Position numbers and translations under genes: made by a program
Assembly: GCA_040902925.1 (NCBI GenBank)
Contig: JBBDWJ010000036.1
Location: 1-8,747, forward strand
Source: JBBDWJ01 sp040902925
Lineage (GTDB): Bacteria; Acidobacteriota; Terriglobia; Bryobacterales; UBA6623
Length of the DNA stretch: 8,747 bases
Direction: 5' to 3'
Part shown: one piece after another, positions 1-5,858 of the stretch
Position numbering within the stretch: position 1 is the stretch's first letter
Layout of the letters: every line of letters begins with the position of its first letter
Notes under the pieces: model-generated
The model's input: only the letters and a program-made list of their open reading frames with translations
Database searches by the model: none
Told to the model about the DNA's origin: nothing

Positions 1-216
1 GACGTGAGATTCAATATATTTTGTTCACCTGGACTGGCGTTTGCGCTTACTGTGGAGCTACCGCGCGGCATTCACGCAGTCCCTAGCACTTAACGTAGTA
101 ATACTAGCGGGGACTGGCGGCAAGGCTGCCAACAGCTTCTAACGCGCGGGTTCGGCGTCGCGCTTGCCGCTCTTCGTCGTCAGTCCGGCCCCGGTAAGGC
201 GGGCGACGGCAGCGGC
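1..216. other. Non-coding stretch downstream of the acyl-CoA dehydrogenase
   Basis: No convincing gene. The first 60 bases are AT-richer than the rest. A 9-bp direct repeat (GGACTGGCG) lies at 31-39 and 111-119. An imperfect hairpin pairs 77-83 with 110-116 (7 bp), extended by TAG 84-86 with CTA 104-106. It lies past the minus-strand gene's stop but has no following T-run, so I do not call it an intrinsic terminator. From 216 down to 142 the minus strand stays open in the dehydrogenase frame for 25 G/C-ending codons after its TAG. This could be a decayed extension or chance in GC-rich DNA. Confidence 0.5.
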
Positions 217-1422
217 CTACCCCCAGCGCGGTTGCTCGTCGAGGTCGATGCCGAGCGTCATCTTGGCGATCAGCTCGTGCGTAAGCGCCGAGTTGGCGGG
301 ATGGAAACGTCCCGCGCGGCAGTCGCGGAAGAGACGCTCCAGCTCGCTCTTCTTGAACATTCCGAAGCCGCCTGAAAGGTCCATGGCGGTATCCGCCACT
401 TTCCACGCCGTCTCGACCGCGTTGTATTTTGCCGCTACGATCATCGGCGCCATTTCCGGGCCGTGCTGGTCGACCGCCGACCACGCTTTGGTCGCCGCGT
501 CGAGCTGCGGCTCGACCGCCGACATCGCCAGCTGCATTTCCGCAATCTTGTACTGCGTGGTGGGATGGTAGGCCATCGTGCGCGTCACGCCGACCGACTT
601 TTTGACTTTTACCGACTCTACCGTGATGTCGCGAATGCGTTGCGCCAGGCCGTAGTAGACGTTGCCGAAGTTGAGCAGCGCCCAAGCGAAGATGCCGAGC
701 ACGAAGTGGTCGATGCCGGCCGCGCCGGCGGGCAGCACGCGCGCGATGTGCTTGTCGGGAACAAAGACGTTGTCGAGCACGGTGTCTTCGCTGCAGGTAG
801 CGCGCATGCCCAGCACGTCCCAGGTTTGCTTGATCGTCACGCCGACGACGTCGCGCGGTATGAAGGCGTGCACGATCTGGGGCGCTTGTGGATTGCTCGT
901 GTCCATGCCGTGAACGCCCAGCCGTGTCCAAACCGGCGACAGGCTGCCGAAGGATTTGCGGCCACTGAGACGATAGCCGCCGGGAACCTTTTCGGCTTTA
1001 GTGGTCGAAAGCAACAACGGCAAATCATTGCCCGGCTCGGCGTGGCCGGCGGCAAAGATTTCGCCGGCGGCGGCGTCGCGAAGGACCCACTCGCAGGAAC
1101 GGTCTCCGGCGCGAAACAGATCGGCCGCCAGCCCGACCCAGTAGTGGTGCATGTTGCAGGCGAGCGCGGTCGGGGCGGCAAAGCTGGCGAGCAGCCGCGT
1201 TTGCTGCGCGACCTCGTGCAACCGCATACCGTAGCCGCCGAACTCCTTGGGTACGGTCATCTGGAAATACCCGGCGTCCTTGAGCTCGTCGAAATCTTCC
1301 CGGAAGAACTGGTTCTCGCGGTCATAGCTGGCAGCCCTCTGGCGGCAGCGTTCCAGCAGATCCTGGGACAAGGAAAGGGCTTTGGTACCTATCGGATTTC
1401 TTTCGGTGGTGGCAGAAGTCAT
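217..1422 (-). CDS. Acyl-CoA dehydrogenase-fold flavoprotein lacking the usual YEG glutamate
   Basis: A 401-residue cytoplasmic FAD enzyme of the acyl-CoA dehydrogenase superfamily, which normally oxidises acyl-CoA at the alpha-beta bond and passes electrons to ETF. An all-helical N-domain carries VPKEFGGYG (58-66). The middle beta-domain has the segment WDVLGMRATCSED (201-213) leading to DNVFVP (217-222). The C-terminal helical domain has GGFGMF (351-356). Length is normal for the family. In typical members the last domain contains RDAKI...YEGT, whose Glu is the catalytic base. Here it reads RDCRAGRFHPANS (366-378), so that Glu is absent, as in the wider superfamily branch of alkane oxidases and N-hydroxylases. 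The reaction may therefore not be a classical desaturation, and the substrate is unknown. ATG at 1422 is supported by an AAGGAG-type ribosome site 9 nt upstream (minus strand). Transcribed alone, divergent from the radical SAM gene. Confidence 0.9.
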   Translation of the reverse strand: MTSATTERNPIGTKALSLSQDLLERCRQRAASYDRENQFFREDFDELKDAGYFQMTVPKEFGGYGMRLHEVAQQTRLLASFAAPTALACNMHHYWVGLAADLFRAGDRSCEWVLRDAAAGEIFAAGHAEPGNDLPLLLSTTKAEKVPGGYRLSGRKSFGSLSPVWTRLGVHGMDTSNPQAPQIVHAFIPRDVVGVTIKQTWDVLGMRATCSEDTVLDNVFVPDKHIARVLPAGAAGIDHFVLGIFAWALLNFGNVYYGLAQRIRDITVESVKVKKSVGVTRTMAYHPTTQYKIAEMQLAMSAVEPQLDAATKAWSAVDQHGPEMAPMIVAAKYNAVETAWKVADTAMDLSGGFGMFKKSELERLFRDCRAGRFHPANSALTHELIAKMTLGIDLDEQPRWG

Positions 1423-1493
1423 CTTTGGCGGCTCCTTTTGGCTTGGAATCCTTCCCTAAGGTATAGCGAGAACCGGAGTCGAAACACGGCATC

Positions 1494-1517
1494 GGGCGGG
1501 AAAAAAAAGAGCCGCCC
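1494..1517. repeat. GC stem with A-rich loop (homopolymer tract)
   Basis: GGGCGG (1494-1499) pairs perfectly with CCGCCC (1512-1517). The loop is a G followed by eight A, then GAG. The A-run lies in the loop rather than after the stem, so this is not a standard terminator on either strand. It lies in the leader or promoter region of the acyl-CoA dehydrogenase gene, about 70 bp upstream of its start and about 20 bp from the IS4-type element. Role unknown. Confidence 0.4.
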
Positions 1518-1524
1518 CTTGTTT

Positions 1525-1534
1525 AGGGTTTCTC
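1525..1534. repeat. Left direct repeat flanking the IS4-type element
   Basis: AGGGTTTCTC here is repeated exactly at 1941-1950, on the other side of the inverted-repeat element. The length fits target duplications made by IS4-family elements (roughly 9-13 bp). The left copy abuts the terminal repeat directly. The right copy is separated from it by GCA, so either the duplication was longer (13 bp with three changed bases) or the ends have eroded. Confidence 0.6.
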
Positions 1535-1546
1535 ACTACTGTCCGG

Positions 1547-1684
1547 CTATAAGTCGAGCAAGGTCAGTTGGTTAAGAGGATGGGATAGTTCGACTTTGGA
1601 GGCAGTGGGCTGAAAGGCCTGTAAAATGGGCATTTTTTCAAGCAGGGTTGCGCCGAGAAGGTGTAGAAATTTGGAGAATCTGCG
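1547..1684 (-). pseudogene. IS4-family transposase, C-terminal remnant
   Basis: About 45 codons read FSKFLHLLGATLLEKMPILQAFQ and end NQLTLLDL before a TAG stop. This matches the usual tail of one IS4 transposase branch, where a helix ending in LFEKTPILQAL is followed by a short linker and a terminal NQLxLFD-type motif. The TAG lies inside the left terminal inverted repeat. The open frame continues upstream to 1873, but that part has no recognisable transposase sequence and no DDE region. It probably reflects the junction of an internal deletion. Not functional alone. Confidence 0.75.
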
Positions 1685-1858
1685 GGGGTGTCTCGACTGA
1701 CCGGCGATTGTTCCTGCCGTGCAAGATGCACGACGAAACCACGCGACTGGCAAGGGTTTGAGCCATATGGGAGGGTGAGCAACCTTGGAGTTACACCTCC
1801 TTTGTTCGCTCCGTGAGCCGTCCTCGTGAGCAACAACGCTCGGTGGAAATTCAAATCG

Positions 1859-1896
1859 AAAACGGTCAGACACCGACCTAACCTCCGTTTTGTCTG
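1859..1896. repeat. Interlocking inverted repeats in the element's leader end
   Basis: AAAACGG (1859-1865) pairs with CCGTTTT (1885-1891), and CAGACA (1867-1872) pairs with TGTCTG (1891-1896). The order A-B-A'-B' gives either an H-type pseudoknot or two mutually exclusive hairpins. It lies in the region that would be the transposase leader on the minus strand, near the right inverted repeat. Some IS elements use leader RNA structure to block read-through expression of transposase. That role here is only a guess. Confidence 0.35.
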
Positions 1897-1940
1897 TCGA
1901 TTACAGCCAATGGCGAAGTCGTTAGCCGGACAGTAGTGCA

Positions 1941-1950
1941 AGGGTTTCTC
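1941..1950. repeat. Right direct repeat flanking the IS4-type element
   Basis: Exact second copy of AGGGTTTCTC (first copy 1525-1534). It starts three bases beyond the inverted repeat. Removing the element and one copy would restore an uninterrupted intergenic sequence between the acyl-CoA dehydrogenase and the B12-radical SAM gene. Confidence 0.6.
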
Positions 1951-2182
1951 TATACGCGCAGCACCTGGAGCCGCTACCGCCCGGTGTGCATGTCTGCGCG
2001 ATTCAATAACTTGGTCGCGGTTGGAGGCAACAAGCGCTGTATGTTCGTTGCCGGGGCGCGTGAGCGTCGGCGAGCGGCCCCATCCGTGCGTTGTCGTTAG
2101 TGCTAGACTAGGGCACTGATGATCTCGAACCGACCTGCGATCGGGGCGCTTCGGACCATGGATACACCACGTGGAAAGGCCC
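1951..2182. other. Upstream region of the B12-radical SAM gene
   Basis: No open frame of note. A hairpin pairs GGCAAC (2026-2031) with GTTGCC (2047-2052), and can be extended by AA/TT with one bulged C. TAGACT at 2104-2109 resembles a -10 box, but no -35 box lies at proper spacing, so no promoter is called. I looked for a cobalamin-riboswitch B12 box because the gene downstream binds cobalamin, and saw none. Confidence 0.4.
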
Positions 2183-2186
2183 GGAG
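2183..2186 (+). promoter_or_regulatory. Ribosome binding site deciding the B12-radical SAM start
   Basis: GGAG is placed 5 nt before ATG 2192. The in-frame GTG at 2171 has no such site and would add seven residues ahead of the beta-strand (MNILLYNP) that normally opens the domain. This favours 2192. Confidence 0.65.
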
Positions 2187-2191
2187 CTTCG

Positions 2192-3787
2192 ATGAATATC
2201 CTCCTTTACAATCCGGATAACGGCGTTACCCGCAACTTCATGCCGCATCTTTGGATGTTTCTACTCCAAAGGTTGACGCCGCCGGGCCATCAGGTTTTTC
2301 TCATCGACGGCAACGCGAAGCCGATGACCGAGGCGGAGTTGGCGGAGTTTGTCCGCGTCAACAAGATCGGCCTGGTCGGCATCGGCGCGATGACGCGTAT
2401 GATCGCGCGCGCGTATAAGGTCGCCGACGCGATTCGCGAAACGGGTGCGAAGGTGGTGATGGGCGGACCGCACGTTACCGAGGTGCCGGACGAAGCGTTG
2501 GGGCGGGACGGCGGCAAGCGGCACGCCGATGCAATCGCCGTTGGCGAAGCCGACGAAACCTGGCCGGTGATCGTCGAGGATGCCGCGAACGGGCGGCTGC
2601 GTGAACTCTACGAGCCGGTGGACGAGAAGGGGGAAGAGCGCAAGCCCAGCCTCGACAACTACCCGGAGATCGGCTGGGGCGAACTGGACCTCGACCAGTT
2701 CAATCTCGTCCCCAAGATGCTGCGGAAAACCCTGAGCGAGAAGGCCGGCGGGTGGGGTTCGTTCCGCGTCATTCCAATCGAATCGGGACGCGGCTGTCCC
2801 TACGGTTGTGAGTTCTGTACGGTGACGGGATTTTTTGGAGACTCGCTGCGCTTTCGCAGCAACGAAAGCGTCGTCCGGGAGCTGCTGCGTTTGAAGCAGA
2901 GGGCGAAGAACGAACGCGGACAGCTAGCCGTGTTCTTCGTCGATGACAACTTCGCCATCAACCGCGCACGGACCAAGTCACTGCTTCGAGAGATGATCGC
3001 TTCGGGGGCGCAGATGCCGTGGGTGGGGCAGATCAGCGCCAATCTCCTAGCCGACCCCGAATTGGTCGATCTGATTGCGGAGTCCGGCGGCAGATGGATC
3101 TTCATCGGGATGGAGTCGATCGATGAAGGCAATCTCAAAGACGTCAACAAGAGCTTCAACAAGCCGGCCAACTACCAGGCCATCCTCGAGAGCCTAGCCG
3201 ACCGCGGCATTTACGCGATCACCTCGTTCATTTTCGGAATGGACAACGACACCACCGGTGTGGCCGACCGAACGATGGCGCAAATCGAGAGCTGGCCGCC
3301 CGGCCTGCCCGTTTACGGCCAACTGACGCCGTTCCCCGCCACGCCGCTCTATGACAGGTTGCTGGCGGCTGGAAGACTCGAGCGGCCCAAGCACTGGATG
3401 GATTTTTCCCCGTTCGTGATGTGCCACAAGCCGCTGAAAATGACGATCTCCGAGGCGCGCGATGAGGTGGACCGCGCTTGGCGATTGTCCTACAGCGCTG
3501 AGAGAAACCGCGAAGTCGCGGATTACCTGAACGACAAGCCGGTCGCGGAGCAAATCATTCACTTGGTGGCGCGCATTGCTTTCCGAGGCATCTATTTCCC
3601 TCAAGTCAGCAAGCTGCAGTGGATCCGGGCGACCTGGCCAAACTGGCGTCTTATTGTGAAGCTGGCGTCCCGGGCCATTGCCTCTTCGAAGTCCAAGCCC
3701 CCCACGCCGAAGCCGGCCAGAGATCTTCCGCGGGAGATTCCGGCGGGCCCCCTCGTTGGTGATGCATCGGTCCGCAATCGGGATTAA
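2192..3787 (+). CDS. B12-binding domain radical SAM protein, function unassigned
   Basis: A 531-residue cytoplasmic enzyme. Residues 1-130 form a cobalamin-binding Rossmann-like domain opening with MNILLYNPDN, with GGPHVTEVPDEAL (91-103) and the closing AIAVGEADETWP (114-125). As in most radical SAM members of this class it has no DxHxxG histidine loop, implying base-off B12 without a protein ligand. The radical SAM barrel follows, with the [4Fe-4S] cluster cysteines C202, C206 and C209 in GCPYGCEFC, then FFVDDNF (248-254), FIGMESID (304-311) and TPFPATPLYDRL (379-390). A helical tail of ~110 residues ends in a basic, Pro-rich stretch. Family enzymes do methyl transfers, ring closures or carbon-carbon couplings, and include BchE and the hopanoid methylases HpnP/HpnR. 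I cannot place this one with any of them. The next gene follows after 44 nt. Confidence 0.9.
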   Translation: MNILLYNPDNGVTRNFMPHLWMFLLQRLTPPGHQVFLIDGNAKPMTEAELAEFVRVNKIGLVGIGAMTRMIARAYKVADAIRETGAKVVMGGPHVTEVPDEALGRDGGKRHADAIAVGEADETWPVIVEDAANGRLRELYEPVDEKGEERKPSLDNYPEIGWGELDLDQFNLVPKMLRKTLSEKAGGWGSFRVIPIESGRGCPYGCEFCTVTGFFGDSLRFRSNESVVRELLRLKQRAKNERGQLAVFFVDDNFAINRARTKSLLREMIASGAQMPWVGQISANLLADPELVDLIAESGGRWIFIGMESIDEGNLKDVNKSFNKPANYQAILESLADRGIYAITSFIFGMDNDTTGVADRTMAQIESWPPGLPVYGQLTPFPATPLYDRLLAAGRLERPKHWMDFSPFVMCHKPLKMTISEARDEVDRAWRLSYSAERNREVADYLNDKPVAEQIIHLVARIAFRGIYFPQVSKLQWIRATWPNWRLIVKLASRAIASSKSKPPTPKPARDLPREIPAGPLVGDASVRNRD

Positions 3788-3831
3788 GAATCCGCCGGGG
3801 CGACGGGCTCAGGCGCGCGGCCACGAAGGCC

Positions 3832-4242
3832 ATGGCTGCTGCGAAGAAAGCAACGAGAGCGCGAAAAGCCAGCATCCCAGAGCCTGGCGCGAGCGAAGAA
3901 CATCTGCAACGAGTCCGGCGAATCTGCTTCACCCTGCCGGAGACCACCGAAAAGCTTTCCCACGGCGAGCCTACCTTTTTCGTGCGCAAACGGGTCTTCG
4001 CCATGTTTGCGAACAACCATCACAACGACGGACACATTGCGGTGTGGCTGCCGGCGCCGCCCGGAGTTCAGGCGCGGCTGATCGAAGCCTGGCCAAAGAC
4101 CTTCTTTCACCCTCCCTACGTCGGCGTGCGCGGCTGGATCGGCGTGGAGCTGGGTTCGATCAGCGACGAGGACCTCGCTTCCCATATCCTGGAAGGCTGG
4201 CGGATGGTGGCGCCGAAGACCGTGCAGCGCCGCCATTTCTGA
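3832..4242 (+). CDS. MmcQ/YjbR-family protein (double-wing DNA-binding fold)
   Basis: A 136-residue protein. After a basic, Ala/Lys/Arg-rich N-terminal 15 residues it matches the MmcQ/YjbR (CyaY-like double-wing) family. Visible features are RICFTLPETTEKLSHGEPTF (30-49), RKRVFAMF (52-59), HIAVWLP (68-74), a Lys/Phe segment KTFFHPPYVG (89-98), GWIGVEL (101-107), and a final helix with ASHILEGWRMVAPK (116-129). The length is typical. The fold is linked to DNA binding from structure, but no member's cellular role is settled, so no target is proposed. ATG 3832 is the only plausible start, because no ATG, GTG or TTG lies in frame upstream within the gap. The ribosome site is weak (GAAGG very close to the start), so expression may depend on read-through and coupling from the radical SAM gene 44 nt upstream. 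Confidence 0.85.
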   Translation: MAAAKKATRARKASIPEPGASEEHLQRVRRICFTLPETTEKLSHGEPTFFVRKRVFAMFANNHHNDGHIAVWLPAPPGVQARLIEAWPKTFFHPPYVGVRGWIGVELGSISDEDLASHILEGWRMVAPKTVQRRHF

Positions 4243-4335
4243 GCAGGTTTGGTTCGCGGCTCTGGATGCTTTTCGATGAGCGTTCGACATCCGGGGTTCG
4301 ATAGCCTTGCGGCAAACCAAAAAGAGGCGGCGAAG

Positions 4336-4890
4336 ATGGGCGTGATCGTTTCATTGCTCCGCGGAGTCAACGTCGGAGGCCACAACAAGATCAAAATGGA
4401 TGCGCTGCGAGCGCTCTGTGAATCCCTCAAGCTGCGGGATGCCTGCACCTATGTGCAAAGCGGCAATGTGGTTTTCCGCAGCGATGCGAAGGACCTCGTT
4501 CGGCTGGGCAAGCGCCTCGAAGACGCTATCGAGCAGAGTTTCAGCTTTCGCCCCGCCGTGATTCTCCGCACCGCGGCGGAGCTGAGAGGCGTGATCGCCC
4601 GGAATCCGTTTGCGAAGCGCAACGCCATCGATCCCCAAAAGCTTTTGGTTACCTTTATGGCGACCGAGCCCAGCCAGGAGGCGCGCGATAAGGCGCTTCA
4701 GATCAAGGCTGGTCTTGACGAGCTGTACATCGAGGGCCGTGAGATCTACGCTTATTTCCCAAATGGCTTGGGTCGCCCAACGCTGTCTCCGGCAGCGGTG
4801 GAGAGGGCGTTGAAGACGCCTGGGACGGGCAGGAACTGGAACAGCGTGACGAAGCTGCTCGAGATCGCGGAGCGGCTGGAAGCGGCATGA
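4336..4890 (+). CDS. DUF1697 family protein
   Basis: A 184-residue protein of the DUF1697 family, common in bacteria and without a known function. Diagnostic segments are the N-terminal strand VSLLRGVNVGGHNKIKM (5-21), the helix MDALRALCESL (21-31) followed by TYVQSGNVVF (38-47), the middle segment ARNPFAKR (88-95), and the C-terminal RNWNSVTKLLEIAERL (166-181). I chose ATG 4336 because family members begin just before the LLRGxNVGG strand, and GAGG (4324-4327) lies 8 nt upstream. In-frame ATGs farther upstream (for example 4276) would add an unconserved leader. It lies 93 nt after the YjbR-family gene on the same strand, probably the last gene of that run, and converges on the nuclease gene 52 nt away. 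No clear terminator stem is visible in that gap. Confidence 0.85.
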   Translation: MGVIVSLLRGVNVGGHNKIKMDALRALCESLKLRDACTYVQSGNVVFRSDAKDLVRLGKRLEDAIEQSFSFRPAVILRTAAELRGVIARNPFAKRNAIDPQKLLVTFMATEPSQEARDKALQIKAGLDELYIEGREIYAYFPNGLGRPTLSPAAVERALKTPGTGRNWNSVTKLLEIAERLEAA

Positions 4891-4942
4891 CTGCCTCGGC
4901 TTTGTGCTTTGCCCGTGTATTGCCTCGCGGATCTCACGTCGA

Positions 4943-5776
4943 TCACCAGCCCACCGGGAGGTTTCCTTCGACGGCCTCGTTGAGCAGGTGAGCGAGCCGG
5001 AAGCCGGCTCTGGCGAGCTGTTCCTCAACGACTGGCAGCGCGCGGTTTACGTAGGACTGGTTGAGTTTCTGGCCTGTCCGGATGACGGCGCCGTTCTTCT
5101 TCCGGCGGTAGGCGTATTCCTCCGAGAGCAGGTAGGAGTCCACGGTCCAGGCGTCGGGATCAAGATTTGTCCATTGGCTGCTTTGGCTCTTGTAGGCCTC
5201 CGCAAGGCCCGCGGCTGCCTCCGGCCAATACATACCGGCTTCGCGAATCAGATTTGTGTCCCATACGGCGTGGAGCTTGGGCTTGTAGAACTGATCCAAC
5301 AGGGTCACCTTGATGTCGTTGCCGCCGCGGTCTTCGGGACGGCCGGCGTGCAGCGGCTGGTGGACGTCTCCGACAAAGTGAGCCAGGAACAGCAAAGCCT
5401 CGCGGCGCTCTTCGGAGCCCTTCGTCTTGTCAGCGAAAATCTTTGCGTAGTTCTTGATGGCCCAGGGCACGCAATGCTCCGGAGAGCAGAAGGAATCGAT
5501 GCTGATTTCGCCGCGCTGCTTGTCGCCCGGGATGTTGATGTAGTGGTAGGGCTTGGTTTCAGGCCTCTCGTCGCGAATGTCGTCAGGCCAGAGGCACGAG
5601 TCCGAGAATGTTTTGTAGTCCGGGTCGCGAAGCTGCAAGACCTCCGATCTGGCCTCCGCGGAGAGACTAACAAAGGCGATCTCGCAGACGATCTTGTGCC
5701 CTTCTTGGCCCCATCCAAAGGCCGGCAAAGCGAGTGCAAGCAGCCCGAGTCCGGTGGCGAATAGACGGGTTTTCAA
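4943..5776 (-). CDS. Secreted S1/P1-type zinc nuclease
   Basis: A 277-residue S1/P1 nuclease, a Zn-dependent phosphoesterase that cleaves single-stranded DNA and RNA and 3'-nucleotides, probably periplasmic or secreted. A signal peptide spans residues 1-21 (Lys/Arg, a hydrophobic GLGLLALALPAF core, then G). Cleavage there leaves Trp22 as the mature N-terminus, matching fungal P1 nuclease, where the N-terminal Trp binds zinc. The other trinuclear-zinc ligands are all present: H27, D65 (WPD), H78 (YHYINIP), H133, D137 and H143 in AHFVGDVHQPLH, and H169 and D173 in LHAVWDT. GGN at 151-153 is also typical. The start chosen is TTG 5776, which follows a strong ribosome site and directly opens the signal peptide. 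The ATG at 5902 would bury the signal peptide behind 42 unrelated residues. Last gene of the minus-strand operon, 82 nt after the radical SAM gene. Confidence 0.92.
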   Translation of the reverse strand: MKTRLFATGLGLLALALPAFGWGQEGHKIVCEIAFVSLSAEARSEVLQLRDPDYKTFSDSCLWPDDIRDERPETKPYHYINIPGDKQRGEISIDSFCSPEHCVPWAIKNYAKIFADKTKGSEERREALLFLAHFVGDVHQPLHAGRPEDRGGNDIKVTLLDQFYKPKLHAVWDTNLIREAGMYWPEAAAGLAEAYKSQSSQWTNLDPDAWTVDSYLLSEEYAYRRKKNGAVIRTGQKLNQSYVNRALPVVEEQLARAGFRLAHLLNEAVEGNLPVGW

Positions 5777-5781
5777 GTCGT

Positions 5782-5787
5782 CCTCCC
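5782..5787 (-). promoter_or_regulatory. Strong ribosome binding site for the TTG start of the nuclease
   Basis: On the minus strand GGGAGG is followed by ACGAC (5 nt) and then TTG AAA ACC. It is the best Shine-Dalgarno site I see in the window. It supports translation of the nuclease beginning at the rare TTG 5776 immediately before its signal peptide. Confidence 0.75.
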
Positions 5788-5858
5788 GCGTCGCTGAGCA
5801 GCAACGCCTATAACAAAAAGCGCAATTGCCATGGCGCAGGGGACGCGCGCCATGTTGG

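Larger units (their letters stand above)
1535..1937 (-). mobile_element. Internally deleted IS4-family element (403 bp, MITE-like)
   Basis: The ends are perfect inverted repeats: ACTACTGTCCGGCTA at 1535-1549 matches the reverse complement of 1923-1937, and the match extends one more base pair to 1534 and 1938. Flanking 10-bp direct repeats (1525-1534, 1941-1950) indicate transposition. Inside, the minus strand encodes only the C-terminal tail of an IS4-type transposase, ending within the left repeat. The rest is a non-coding leader and short unrecognised sequence. Complete elements of this kind are about 1.2-1.6 kb, so around 1 kb has been lost, including all DDE catalytic regions. The element could move only if a full-length relative supplies transposase. 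It sits between two divergent genes. The family assignment rests on the transposase tail and the repeat structure. Confidence 0.8.

Noticed and set aside
77..116. Hairpin downstream of the dehydrogenase as an intrinsic terminator
   Set aside because: The stem is imperfect with a long loop and there is no T-run after it on the minus strand.
104..931. Long minus-strand open frame overlapping the acyl-CoA dehydrogenase
   Set aside because: It is a shifted frame of the real gene, rich in Arg/Ala/His with no family resemblance; an effect of high GC.
463..1575. Long plus-strand open frame of 370 codons opposite the dehydrogenase
   Set aside because: Antisense shadow of a strongly recognisable gene. 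It has no ribosome site or known motif, and also runs into the IS-type element.
2104..2109. TAGACT as a -10 promoter element
   Set aside because: No matching -35 hexamer at 15-19 nt spacing; such hexamers are common by chance.
1951..2191. Possible cobalamin riboswitch ahead of the B12-binding radical SAM gene
   Set aside because: No B12-box-like sequence or expected multi-stem core is visible; only one short hairpin is present.
4904..5764. Plus-strand open frame of 286 codons opposite the nuclease
   Set aside because: Antisense to an S1/P1 nuclease with a full set of zinc ligands; the antisense product shows no domain.
5773..5832. A 19-codon minus-strand reading frame (MAIALFVIGVAA...) whose TGA overlaps the nuclease TTG start
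   Set aside because: It has the look of a coupled leader peptide, but no ribosome site and only chance-level length; kept as a note, not a feature.
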